Position numbers and translations under genes: made by a program. A stretch of 64,000 nucleotides of DNA from Flintibacter faecis (GTDB taxonomy: Bacteria; Bacillota; Clostridia; Oscillospirales; Oscillospiraceae), in NCBI RefSeq assembly GCF_014287875.1, contig NZ_JACOPN010000005.1, positions 124,001 through 188,000 of the forward strand, read 5' to 3'. Below, piece after piece: positions 32,690 through 40,641 of this stretch; position 1 is the stretch's first letter; each line of letters begins with the position of its first letter. Below the pieces are notes generated by a model, which made no database searches, was not told the DNA's origin, and saw nothing but the letters and a program-made list of their open reading frames with translations.

Positions 32690-34357
32690 ATGACCGATAT
32701 CGAAATCGCCCAGGCGTCCAAAATGCTCCCCATTGAGGAAGTTGCTGCCAAGGTGGGCATCAAGCCCGAGCAGCTGGAGAACTATGGCCACTACAAGGCC
32801 AAGGTCGACATCCACGCCCTGAAGGACCTGCCCCGCAAGTCCAAGCTGGTGCTGGTGACCGCCATCAGCCCCACCCCCGCCGGCGAGGGCAAGACCACCA
32901 CTTCCGTGGGTCTGGCCGACGCTCTGAACCAGCTGGGCAAGAAGACCATCGTCTGCCTGCGTGAGCCCTCTCTGGGCCCCGTGTTCGGCGTGAAGGGCGG
33001 CGCTGCCGGCGGCGGCTACGCTCAGGTCGTCCCCATGGAGGACATCAACCTGCACTTCACCGGCGACTTCAACGCCATCGGCATCGCCAACAACCTGATG
33101 TCCGCTCTGATCGACAACCACATCCAGCAGGGCAACGCTCTGGACATCGACGTGCGCAACATCCCCTGGAAGCGCGTTGTTGATATGAACGACCGTCAGC
33201 TGCGTCACATCGTGTGCGGTCTGGGCGGCAAGGCCTCCGGCGTGCCCCGTGAGGACGGCTTCGACATCGTTGTTGCCTCCGAGATCATGGCCGTTCTGTG
33301 CCTGGCCACCGACCTGGCCGACATGAAGGCCCGCCTGGCCAAGATGGTCGTGGCTTACAGCCGTTCCGGCCAGCCCATCACCGCTCACGACCTGAAGGCC
33401 GAGGGCGCCATGGCTGCCGTTCTGAAGGACGCCATCAAGCCCAACATGGTCCAGACTCTGGAGCACACCCCCGCTTTCATCCACGGCGGCCCCTTCGCCA
33501 ACATCGCCCACGGCTGTAACTCCATCCAGGCCACCGAGACCGCTATGAAGCTGGCCGACTACACCGTCACCGAGGCCGGCTTCGCTGCTGACCTGGGCGC
33601 CGAGAAGTTCCTGGACATCAAGTGCCGCGCCGGCGGGTTCCACCCCGATGCCGTGGTCATCGTTGCCACCGTCCGCGCCCTGAAGTATCACGGCGGCGTG
33701 CCCAAGACCGAGCTGAACCACGAGAACCTGGAGGCTCTGGAGAAGGGTCTGCCCAACCTGCTGCAGCACGTTGACAACGTGAAGAACGTCTATGGCCTGC
33801 CCTGCGTGGTCGCCATCAACGCCTTCCCCACCGACACCAAGGCCGAGCTGGACCTGGTCGAGGCCAAGTGCAAGGAGCAGGGCGTGAACGTCCGCCTGTC
33901 CGAGGTCTGGGCCAAGGGCGGCGAGGGCGGCAAGGCCCTGGCCGAGGAGGTCATCCGTCTGGCCGAGGATACCACCAACGATCACTTCCAGTACGTCTAT
34001 GACCTGGAGGACTCCATCGAGGAGAAGCTGAACAAGATCGCCACCAAGGTCTACCGCGCTGACGGCGTGGTGCTGGCCGGCGATGCCAAGAAGCAGGCCA
34101 AGCAGCTGGCCGAGCTGGGCTTCGACAAGATGCCCATCTGCATGGCCAAGACTCAGTTCTCCTTCTCTGACGATCAGACCAAGCTGGGCGCTCCCCGCGG
34201 CTTCAAGATCACCGTCCGCGAGATCAAGGTCAACGCCGGCGCCGGCTTCCTGGTTGCCAAGACCGGCAACATCATGACCATGCCCGGCCTGCCCAAGGTG
34301 CCCGCCTCCGAGCGCATCGACATCGACGCCGACGGCAAGATCACCGGCCTGTTCTAA
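32690..34357 (+). CDS. fhs: Formate-tetrahydrofolate ligase
   Basis: A 555-residue ATP-dependent enzyme joining formate to THF to give 10-formyl-THF; in fermenters it can run backwards to make ATP. The P-loop is [15 protein letters not shown] (near residue 63), followed by [20 protein letters not shown], both family hallmarks. Length is normal. AAGGAGG precedes the ATG. Strong biased codons suggest heavy expression. Its neighbours ftcD, fchA, folT, folD and folC make this a folate one-carbon block. Confidence 0.96.
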   Translation: MTDIEIAQASKMLPIEEVAAKVGIKPEQLENYGHYKAKVDIHALKDLPRKSKLVLVTAISPTPAGEGKTTTSVGLADALNQLGKKTIVCLREPSLGPVFGVKGGAAGGGYAQVVPMEDINLHFTGDFNAIGIANNLMSALIDNHIQQGNALDIDVRNIPWKRVVDMNDRQLRHIVCGLGGKASGVPREDGFDIVVASEIMAVLCLATDLADMKARLAKMVVAYSRSGQPITAHDLKAEGAMAAVLKDAIKPNMVQTLEHTPAFIHGGPFANIAHGCNSIQATETAMKLADYTVTEAGFAADLGAEKFLDIKCRAGGFHPDAVVIVATVRALKYHGGVPKTELNHENLEALEKGLPNLLQHVDNVKNVYGLPCVVAINAFPTDTKAELDLVEAKCKEQGVNVRLSEVWAKGGEGGKALAEEVIRLAEDTTNDHFQYVYDLEDSIEEKLNKIATKVYRADGVVLAGDAKKQAKQLAELGFDKMPICMAKTQFSFSDDQTKLGAPRGFKITVREIKVNAGAGFLVAKTGNIMTMPGLPKVPASERIDIDADGKITGLF

Positions 34358-34415
34358 TCTAGGACCCATATAAGAGTTCCCCCTCTTTCTGTATCCGACC
34401 CAAGCGAAAAAGAGG

Positions 34416-34449
34416 AAGAGCCGCATGGCCCTTCGGCCATGCGGCTCTT
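34416..34449. terminator. Bidirectional terminator between fhs and the Lrp gene
   Basis: A perfect 15-bp stem (34416-34430 with 34435-34449), CTTC loop. T-rich sequence follows on both strands (TTCTTCTG on plus, CCTCTTTTTC on minus). Confidence 0.9.
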
Positions 34450-34478
34450 CTTCTGAACAGAAAATACAAAAAGAGGAT

Positions 34479-34916
34479 TTATTCCGGCATGGGAATGTCC
34501 TTGGATTCAAAATAGGTCTTCAGCTCCACAGAGGTCTGGGAGTCGCCGTACCGCTTGATGGCGGACAGCAGCTCGTCCAGCTCCCGGGTGCCCCGAACGG
34601 CGAAGCGCAGCAGGGCATTGAACACGCCGATGACATGATAGTGGCTGATGATACCGGGATCGTTCCGGCAGAATTCGCAGAAGCTGTTGTACTTTTCCGG
34701 CTCCAGGGCCACCAGAATGAATCCGGTCATTCCGCTGTCCAGACGGGCGCGGTCAATGTCGATGCGAAAGTCGCGGATCACGCCCTTTTCTTCCATGCGG
34801 CGCACCCGCTCGGAAACGGCGGGGGCGGTCAGGCCCACCTGGTCGCCGATACATTTGAGTGTCGCCCGGCAGTCGGCCTGCAAAATGTTTAAAATCTGAT
34901 AATCTGTCCGGTCCAT
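34479..34916 (-). CDS. Lrp/AsnC-family regulator
   Basis: A 145-residue regulator with an N-terminal helix-turn-helix (DYQILNILQADCRATLKCIG, LTAPAVSERVRRMEEKGVI) and a C-terminal RAM ligand domain (VIGVFNALLRFAVRGTRELDELL). The ATG at 34916 follows AGGAGTG; a longer reading to 34991 has no ribosome site. Lrp-type proteins usually sense amino acids. It diverges from a LysR gene and lies between fhs and the histidine-linked genes, so an amino-acid signal for the block is plausible. Confidence 0.9.
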   Translation of the reverse strand: MDRTDYQILNILQADCRATLKCIGDQVGLTAPAVSERVRRMEEKGVIRDFRIDIDRARLDSGMTGFILVALEPEKYNSFCEFCRNDPGIISHYHVIGVFNALLRFAVRGTRELDELLSAIKRYGDSQTSVELKTYFESKDIPMPE

Positions 34917-35011
34917 ACCGGTCACTCCTTTATCCAAAGTCTGCTCGGCCGCCAAAACAGGGCCGGGCCGTTGCCGCGCCTGCGCTGTCAACCGATTTTT
35001 TCAATTTACAG

Positions 35012-35039
35012 TTGTATTTTATCGAAAAGCTAGTATAAT
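35012..35039 (+). promoter_or_regulatory. Promoter of the LysR gene
   Basis: TTGTAT at 35012-35017, 16-bp spacer, TATAAT at 35034-35039, in an AT-rich Lrp/LysR intergenic region. An imperfect inverted repeat around ATACTTGTATTATATAAT (35046-35063) may be a LysR autoregulatory site. Confidence 0.7.
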
Positions 35040-35087
35040 TGAAAATACTTGTATTATATAATAGAGATACAAAAAAGGTATGACGGT

Positions 35088-35975
35088 ATGAATTTCAAGC
35101 AGTTGGAATACTTCGTCGCCGTGGCAGAGGCCAAAAGCATCTCCAAGGCGGCGCGCAAACTACACGTGGCTCAGCCCCCCATCAGCCGGCAGATCGCCAT
35201 GCTGGAGGACGAGCTGAAGGTGTGCCTGTTTCTGCGCACCAACAAGGGCGTGGAGCTCACCGAGGCCGGACGGAGCCTGTATCAGCAGAGCCAGCACATG
35301 TTCCAGAACTTCCGCATGATGGTGGACAGCGTAAGGGACGTGGATGCCGGCGTGCGGGGACTGTTGAAGGTGGGCGTTGTCTACTCCAACACCCCTGTCG
35401 TGCTGAACTATCTGAAAGCCTATCACAAGGAATATCCCCAGGTAGAGCTTTATATCCGGGTGGGGGCCCCCGGCGACCTGCTGGACGACCTGAACCGGGG
35501 CGACCTGCATGTGCTCTTTCTCCGCACCCCCACCGAGGGCAGCTCGGACTTCCACGAGAAGATCCTGGGCGAGGACCCGCTGGAGCTGGTCATGTGCCCG
35601 GAGCTGGACCCGGCCCCGGACCAGGACAGCATCCCCATCGAGCTGTTGAAGGATGTGCCCATGTGTCTTTTGCGCAGCGACGATCTGTGGGGCTATAGCA
35701 GCCACCTGATCAACGAGTGCCAGCGCAAGGGCTTTACCCCCAACACGGTGTGTCAGTGCTATGACACGCCCATGACCATGCAGCTGGTCCAGGCGGGCTT
35801 TGGCATCAGCTATCTGCCCCGGTCCATCGTAGAGACCCATCCGGGCTCTAACATCTATTCCAAGCCCTTGGTCGGGCTGCCCGCCAAATCTTATCCCACG
35901 CTGCTGTGGAGCAGCAACATTTACTACGCAAACTGCGTAAAGCGTTTCATTTCCATGTTCGGCTATCCCACATAA
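35088..35975 (+). CDS. LysR-family regulator
   Basis: A 295-residue activator-type regulator. The N-terminal winged helix (MNFKQLEYFVAVAEAKSISK, AARKLHVAQPPISRQIAMLE) and a CatM/BenM-like periplasmic-binding-type effector domain (GLLKVGVVYSNTP) are clear. The ATG at 35088 gives the family start; its ribosome site is only AAAAAAGG. It is 69 bases upstream of ftcD in the same direction, so it probably controls ftcD-fchA in response to a pathway intermediate. Confidence 0.93.
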   Translation: MNFKQLEYFVAVAEAKSISKAARKLHVAQPPISRQIAMLEDELKVCLFLRTNKGVELTEAGRSLYQQSQHMFQNFRMMVDSVRDVDAGVRGLLKVGVVYSNTPVVLNYLKAYHKEYPQVELYIRVGAPGDLLDDLNRGDLHVLFLRTPTEGSSDFHEKILGEDPLELVMCPELDPAPDQDSIPIELLKDVPMCLLRSDDLWGYSSHLINECQRKGFTPNTVCQCYDTPMTMQLVQAGFGISYLPRSIVETHPGSNIYSKPLVGLPAKSYPTLLWSSNIYYANCVKRFISMFGYPT

Positions 35976-36044
35976 TGCCGGGATGCCGCCGGACATGGTT
36001 GAGAAATATCCAAATTGTTATTATGAATTATGGAGGAATTTATC

Positions 36045-36962
36045 ATGGCTAGACTGGTAGAGTGTATCCCTAACTTCAGCTGCAGCAAGGAGAAGGACGA
36101 GGCCACTTACAACGCCCTCGTGGAGACCGCCAAGAGCGTGCCCGGCTGCACCCTGTTCGATGCCCAGACCGACGGCAACCACAACCGCTGCGTGTTCACC
36201 CTGATCGGCTCCCCCGAGGCCATCGAGGAGGTCGCCTTCCAGCTGACCAAGGTCGCCACCGAGCGCATCGACATGAACCACCACAAGGGCGAGCACAAGC
36301 GCATGGGCGCCACCGACGTGATCCCCCTGGTCCCCCAGTCCAAGGACGTGACCGTTGAGGAGTGCGTGGAGATGTCCAAGCGCCTGGGCCAGCGTATCTG
36401 GGACGAGCTGAAGGTCCCCTCCTTCCTGTATGAGGACTCCGCCACCCGTCCTGAGCGCCGCAACCTGGCTACCTGCCGCAAGGGCGAGTTCGAGGGCATG
36501 CCCGAGAAGCTGCTGCAGCCTGACTGGGCTCCCGACTTCGGCGAGCGCAAGATCCACCCCACTGCCGGCATCGTGGCCATCGGTGCCCGTATGCCCCTGG
36601 TCGCCTTCAACGTGAACCTGGCCACCTCCGACGTGGAGATCGCCAAGAAGATCGCCAAGGTCATCCGTGGTTCCTCCGGCGGCTTCCGCAGCTGCAAGGC
36701 CATGGGCTTCATGATGGAGGACCGCGGCATCGCTCAGGTCTCCATGAACATGGTCAACTATGAGGACACCCCCCTGTACGTCGCCTATGAGATGATCAAG
36801 GCCCTGGCCGAGCGCTACGGCACCTATGTTCTGGACAGCGAGATCGTCGGCCTGACCCCTGCCAAGGCCATGATCGACTGCGCCGAGTTCTATCTGAAGG
36901 CCCGTGACTTCGACTGCCACAACCAGATCATGGAGTATCACCTGCTGGACATGCAGGGTTGA
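36045..36962 (+). CDS. ftcD: Glutamate formimidoyltransferase
   Basis: A 305-residue cytoplasmic enzyme that moves the formimino group of N-formimino-L-glutamate, from histidine breakdown, to THF. It begins LVECIPNFSCSKE and has HHKGEHKRMGATDVIPLVP and GERKIHPTAGIVAIGARMPLV, typical of the FTCD transferase halves. The fused cyclodeaminase half of animal FTCD is absent; fchA follows 33 bases later as a separate gene. TGGAGGA precedes the ATG at 36045. Codon bias indicates high expression. Confidence 0.95.
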   Translation: MARLVECIPNFSCSKEKDEATYNALVETAKSVPGCTLFDAQTDGNHNRCVFTLIGSPEAIEEVAFQLTKVATERIDMNHHKGEHKRMGATDVIPLVPQSKDVTVEECVEMSKRLGQRIWDELKVPSFLYEDSATRPERRNLATCRKGEFEGMPEKLLQPDWAPDFGERKIHPTAGIVAIGARMPLVAFNVNLATSDVEIAKKIAKVIRGSSGGFRSCKAMGFMMEDRGIAQVSMNMVNYEDTPLYVAYEMIKALAERYGTYVLDSEIVGLTPAKAMIDCAEFYLKARDFDCHNQIMEYHLLDMQG

Positions 36963-36995
36963 GCCTGACCGGGATAAATAAAGGAGAATATAACG

Positions 36996-37634
36996 ATGAA
37001 GAAGTTAGCCGAACTGACCACTGCCGAGTTTGTTGACCTGCTGGCCTCTGACGCTCCCGCCCCCGGCGGCGGCTCCGCCGCTGCCCTGGAGGGTGCTCTG
37101 GGTGCCGCCCTGTCCGCCATGGTCTGCGGTCTGACCACCGTGGGCAAGAGCAAGGAGAAGTACGCCGACTATCAGGAGTTCGTCATCGAGAGCCAGAAGA
37201 AGCTGACCGAGCTGAAGGTCGCCTTCGTGGACGTGATGGATCGGGACACCGAGGCTTTCAACGTTGTCAGCGCCGCCTTTGGCATGCCCAAGGCCACCGA
37301 CGAGGAGAAGGCCGCCCGCTCCGCCGCCATCCAGAAGGGCCTGGAGGGCTGCACCGCCACTCCCTTTGAGATGATGGAGCTGTCCTGCAAGGCTCTGGAG
37401 ATGACCCACGAGCTGCTGGGCAAGACCAACGACAGCGCTGCCAGCGACCTGGGCGTGGCCGCCCTGTCCCTGCGCGCCGGCATCCAGGGTGCCTGGCTGA
37501 ACGTGCTGATCAACATCGGCAGCCTGAAGAACAAGGATCTGGCCGCCGACTACAAGAAGAAGGGCGAGGAGATGCTGGCCAAGGCTCTGCCCCTGGCTGA
37601 CAAGATCTACGAGAACGTCCTGGCTCAGATGTAA
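36996..37634 (+). CDS. fchA: Formimidoyl-THF cyclodeaminase / methenyl-THF cyclohydrolase
   Basis: A 212-residue helical enzyme that releases ammonia from 5-formimino-THF to form 5,10-methenyl-THF; clostridial FchA proteins are also described as methenyl-THF cyclohydrolases. The N-terminal PAPGGGSAAALEGALGAAL is the family hallmark, and DRDTEAFNVV and GIQGAWLNVLINIGSLKN follow. AAAGGAG precedes the ATG. It completes the formimino branch with ftcD. The partial loss of cyclohydrolase residues in the FolD encoded at 39397 makes its second activity relevant. Confidence 0.93.
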   Translation: MKKLAELTTAEFVDLLASDAPAPGGGSAAALEGALGAALSAMVCGLTTVGKSKEKYADYQEFVIESQKKLTELKVAFVDVMDRDTEAFNVVSAAFGMPKATDEEKAARSAAIQKGLEGCTATPFEMMELSCKALEMTHELLGKTNDSAASDLGVAALSLRAGIQGAWLNVLINIGSLKNKDLAADYKKKGEEMLAKALPLADKIYENVLAQM

Positions 37635-37648
37635 TTTTTTCCACAACG

Positions 37649-37675
37649 GGTCAGCCGGGCTTTGCCCGGCTGACC
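37649..37675 (+). terminator. Terminator after fchA
   Basis: A perfect 12-bp stem (37649-37660 with 37664-37675), TTT loop, followed by TTGTTG. The weak T tract allows some read-through. Confidence 0.75.
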
Positions 37676-37720
37676 TTGTTGCGCCTAAAAACCAAAGACT
37701 GATTGACACAGACCGATTGA

Positions 37721-37858
37721 CAGAGTAGACTTAAGCGCGTCAAGTGCCGCCGGATGGGAGGTCGCCGGCGGACGAAGGGAGCGTCCCGCGTCGCTAAAGC
37801 CGCATCCGCTGCCATGGAGGACCCAGCTCCTTTCATGGCAACACGCCGTGAAAGGAGC
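37721..37858 (+). promoter_or_regulatory. Tetrahydrofolate (THF) riboswitch with RBS-masking hairpin
   Basis: The aptamer spans about 37721-37812. It keeps the conserved AGAGTAGA start, CAAGTG, TGGGAGGTCG within a perfect CCGCCGG/CCGGCGG stem (37747-37753 with 37765-37771), ACGAAGG and the closing GCATCCGCT, in the order seen in folT riboswitches. Downstream, a 14-bp hairpin (37826-37839 with 37845-37858) buries AAAGGAG, the folT ribosome site, and is followed by a short T run, so it can act on translation and perhaps on termination. Ligand-bound folding should repress folate uptake. Confidence 0.87.
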
Positions 37859-37870
37859 ATTCTGCTTTTT

Positions 37871-38431
37871 ATGAGTTCCAAAGAAAAAACCATGTTTCTG
37901 TGCCGTCTGGCCCTGCTGACTGCGGCCTATTTCGTGCTGAGCATCACCCTGACCGTGAAGACCCCCTATCTGGAGATCACCTTCAAGTCCCTGCCCGTGG
38001 TGGTGGGTGCCCTGATGTTCGGCCCGGTGGGCGGCGGTCTGGTGGCCCTGTTCGGCGAGCTGCTTGCCCAGATGATGGGCCCCTATGGCCTGATGCCCAC
38101 CACCGTGCTGTGGCTGCTGCCTCCCCTGACCCGGGGCCTGCTGCTGGGCGCAGTGGCCGCCGCCTTCTCCAAGCGGGGCAGCCATCTGGAGAAGCGGCCT
38201 TTGATGTGCTATGGGGTCTGTCTGGGGGCGTCCATCGTCACCAGCTGCGTGACCACCGTATGCCTGTGGCTGGACAGCCTGATCTATCACTACTATAACT
38301 TCGCCCTGATCTTTGGCAGTGCCCTGGTGCGTTTCGGCAAAGAGATCGTGGTCACTGCGGTGGTCACCTCCCTGGCCATCCCCATGGTGCGGCTGCTGCG
38401 GCGTATGGGTCGGGTAAGTCAGCCCGCCTGA
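37871..38431 (+). CDS. folT: ECF transporter folate-binding S component
   Basis: A 186-residue membrane protein with five or six hydrophobic segments. KSLPVVVGALMFGPVGGGLVA and the helical layout match ECF S components; the upstream THF riboswitch identifies the substrate as folate. The ATG at 37871 lies 13 bases from AAAGGAG, longer than usual, probably because the site is buried in the riboswitch hairpin; no other in-frame start has a ribosome site. The shared EcfA/EcfT energising module is not in this window. Confidence 0.9.
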   Translation: MSSKEKTMFLCRLALLTAAYFVLSITLTVKTPYLEITFKSLPVVVGALMFGPVGGGLVALFGELLAQMMGPYGLMPTTVLWLLPPLTRGLLLGAVAAAFSKRGSHLEKRPLMCYGVCLGASIVTSCVTTVCLWLDSLIYHYYNFALIFGSALVRFGKEIVVTAVVTSLAIPMVRLLRRMGRVSQPA

Positions 38432-38467
38432 TGCCGGCCGGGGCGCAGAAGGAAAGGAAGTATCTTT

Positions 38468-39067
38468 ATGGAATGGAAGCTGTTGACCCAAGCCGATCAG
38501 GTGACCACCACCTGGTCCGGCGGAACCACCACCCAGCTGGCCATCGCGCCCGAGGGCGCGGTGTATGCTGACCGGGATTTCCTGTGGCGGCTGAGCTCCG
38601 CCAAGGTGGAGCTGGAGCACTCTGACTTCACTCCCCTGCCCGACTATAACCGCCTGATCTCTGTGCTCCACGGCGAGCTGGATATGAAGATCGGTGACGG
38701 GGAGCGCTTTGGCCTGGAGCCCTTCACCCTGCGCTCCTTCGACGGCGGCGTGCCCGTGGAGTCCTGGGGCATGTGCACCGACTATAACCTGATGGTCCGC
38801 AAGGACAAGTGCCAGGGCATTGCCCAGTCCGTGGCCCTGAGCGACGGGGCCGCCTGCCGCTGGACTGCGCCCCTGGCCGCCCCCCAGGAGGGGACGGCCT
38901 GCACCCTGGCCCTCTACTGCGTCAAGGGCGGCGTGAGCCTGCCCCAGGCCGGTGTGGAGGCCAAGGAGGGCCAGCTGCTGCTGTGCCGCCGGGCCGACGA
39001 GGGCGCCGTGGAGCTGCGTGCCCACGGGGACACCGTGGTCATGGCTGCGGCCATCTATACGCGGTAA
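38468..39067 (+). CDS. hutD: HutD/Ves-family cupin protein
   Basis: A 199-residue double-cupin protein of the HutD/Ves family, recognised by TTTWSGGTTTQLAIAPEGA, RDFLWRLSSAKVE and DYNRLISVLHGEL. HutD is associated with histidine utilisation, but its biochemical role is uncertain; control of formiminoglutamate level has been suggested. Its presence between folT and folD strengthens the link of this block to histidine-derived one-carbon units. GGAAAGGAAG precedes the ATG, 37 bases after folT. Confidence 0.85.
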   Translation: MEWKLLTQADQVTTTWSGGTTTQLAIAPEGAVYADRDFLWRLSSAKVELEHSDFTPLPDYNRLISVLHGELDMKIGDGERFGLEPFTLRSFDGGVPVESWGMCTDYNLMVRKDKCQGIAQSVALSDGAACRWTAPLAAPQEGTACTLALYCVKGGVSLPQAGVEAKEGQLLLCRRADEGAVELRAHGDTVVMAAAIYTR

Positions 39068-39082
39068 AGTTTTGATTTTCGC

Positions 39083-39362
39083 CTTCCCCCTCCCAGGGGG
39101 CCGATTCCCCTTGTCAAGGGGAAATGTCCCGAATGGACAAAAGGGATAGGGAAGGTGGCATGGCGCAGCCATGACGGATGAGGGTGAGTTTCGGAAACGC
39201 GGTGGTCATCGTGGGCGGACACGGAGGTCCGCCCCTACAAGATCCATCGTAATACGCCGTAGGGGCGGGCCTCTGTGCCCGCCCGTCGATGGCGTATGCA
39301 CCCCCGTGGTCCCCCTCATCCGCCCCTTCGGGGCACCTTCCCCCCAGAGTGGGGAAGGCGAA
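39083..39362. repeat. Dispersed repeat mosaic, copy 7
   Basis: Units CCCCCTCCCAGGGGG, CCCCTTGTCAAGGGG, GGCATGGCGCAGCCATGACGG, GGCGGACACGGAGGTCC and its partner, and CCCCGTGGTCCCCCTCATCC. It lies inside the hutD-folD gap. Confidence 0.85.
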
Positions 39363-39396
39363 TGAACTGACAGAGAACACACTAGGAGGAACGCAC

Positions 39397-40266
39397 ATGG
39401 CCATATTGATGCCCGGGGGCCCGGTGGGCAAGGCGCTGAGTGAAAAGACCGCGCAGAATGCAGCCCGTCTGAAAGAGATGGGCGTGACGGCCACCCTGGA
39501 GGTCATCCGGGTGGGCCAGCGGCCGGAGGATATGGCCTATGAGCGGGCGGCGGTGAAGCGGGCCCAGGCCGTGGGCGTTCAGGTGCGCCACACCCTGCTG
39601 CCCGCCGATGCCCGGCCTGAGGAGCTGGTGGCCGCCCTGCAGCGGGTGAACGAGGACGATGCCGTCCACGGCTGCCTGCTGTTTCGCCCCCTGCCCGGGC
39701 AGCTGTCCGCCCCCGGACTCACCGAGACCCTGCGCCCGGAAAAGGACGTGGACGGCATGACCGCTGCGGGCATGGGCGGACTGATGACGGTGGAGCGCAA
39801 CGGGTTCGCCCCCTGTACCGCCGCCGCCTGCATGGAGATGCTCCGCCACTATCACATCCCCCTGCGGGGGAAGAACGTCACCGTGGTGGGCACCGGGCGC
39901 ACCGTGGGTATGCCGCTGCTGCTGCTGCTCATCCAGGAGGATGCCACCGTATCTGCCTGCCACCTCCAGACCCCGCCGGAGCGGCGGATGGAGCTGTGCC
40001 GCACGGCGGACATCATCATCTCTGCCGCCGGGTCTGCCGGGGTCATCGACCGGGCACACCTGGGCCGGGGCCAGACCATTGTGGATATCGGCCTGAGCCC
40101 CGGGCCGGACGGCGAATTGCTGGGGGACGTGGATTTTGATGCCGCCGAGTCTCTGGCCGCCGCCCTCACCCCCAAGAAGGGCGGCGTGGGTGCCGTGACC
40201 ACGGCGGTGCTCATGGCGCACACCGTGGAGGCGGCCATGCGCAAGTGCGGGCTGGAAGAAGTTTAA
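39397..40266 (+). CDS. folD: Methylene-THF dehydrogenase (FolD family), cyclohydrolase residues altered
   Basis: A 289-residue FolD-family enzyme for NAD(P)-linked methylene/methenyl-THF interconversion. The Rossmann part is intact (VTVVGTGRTVGMPLL, TPKKGGVGAVTTAVL), and so is PEKDVDGM with the catalytic Asp. However, the Y---K motif reads YERAAVK, placing Ala where the catalytic Lys normally sits four residues after Tyr, and the QLPLP region reads FRPLP, losing the Gln. Those Lys and Gln residues are central to cyclohydrolase action. The ATG at 39397 follows AGGAGGAAC. FchA, encoded at 36996, could supply the missing step. Confidence 0.88.
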   Translation: MAILMPGGPVGKALSEKTAQNAARLKEMGVTATLEVIRVGQRPEDMAYERAAVKRAQAVGVQVRHTLLPADARPEELVAALQRVNEDDAVHGCLLFRPLPGQLSAPGLTETLRPEKDVDGMTAAGMGGLMTVERNGFAPCTAAACMEMLRHYHIPLRGKNVTVVGTGRTVGMPLLLLLIQEDATVSACHLQTPPERRMELCRTADIIISAAGSAGVIDRAHLGRGQTIVDIGLSPGPDGELLGDVDFDAAESLAAALTPKKGGVGAVTTAVLMAHTVEAAMRKCGLEEV

Positions 40267-40281
40267 ATTCTGTGTCATTGC

Positions 40282-40580
40282 CAGGCCGATTCCCCTTATC
40301 AAGGGGAAATGTCCCGAAGGGACAAAAGGGATAGGGAGGCCCAACGGGCCGACGCGGCAATCCGTAACCCCCGTCTCTTGGCCCCCTTGTGAAAGGGGGC
40401 TGTCAGCGAAGCTGACTGAGGGATTCCGGTTTCAGGATAGCTTTCCTGTGGTCGGAATCCTTCCGTCACGGGCTGTGCCCGTGCCACCTCCCTTTGACAA
40501 GGGAGGCTGTTGGACGGGGATACTGCAGGTGCTGCGCCGACGGCGGGCCGCTGAGGACAGCGGCCCCTACGGACGAGAAG
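40282..40580. repeat. Dispersed repeat mosaic, copy 8
   Basis: CCCCTTATCAAGGGG, GGGACAAAAGGGATAGGGA, CCCTTGTGAAAGGGGGCTG, the CCTTCCGTCACGGG...CCCGTGCCACC unit and GGACAGCGGCCCCTACGGACG. Very similar to copy 1. It separates folD from folC. Confidence 0.85.
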
Positions 40581-40641
40581 ACAAACTTTTGTGCAATGAC
40601 AAAACACGCTGAAACACTTTGTTTGAGAGGAGGTGCGGTGG

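Noticed and set aside
37703..37731. Promoter TTGACA-17-TAGACT before folT
   Set aside because: Its start point would fall inside the THF aptamer and remove the 5' strand of the structure, so the match is probably fortuitous. The true start must lie upstream or be read-through.
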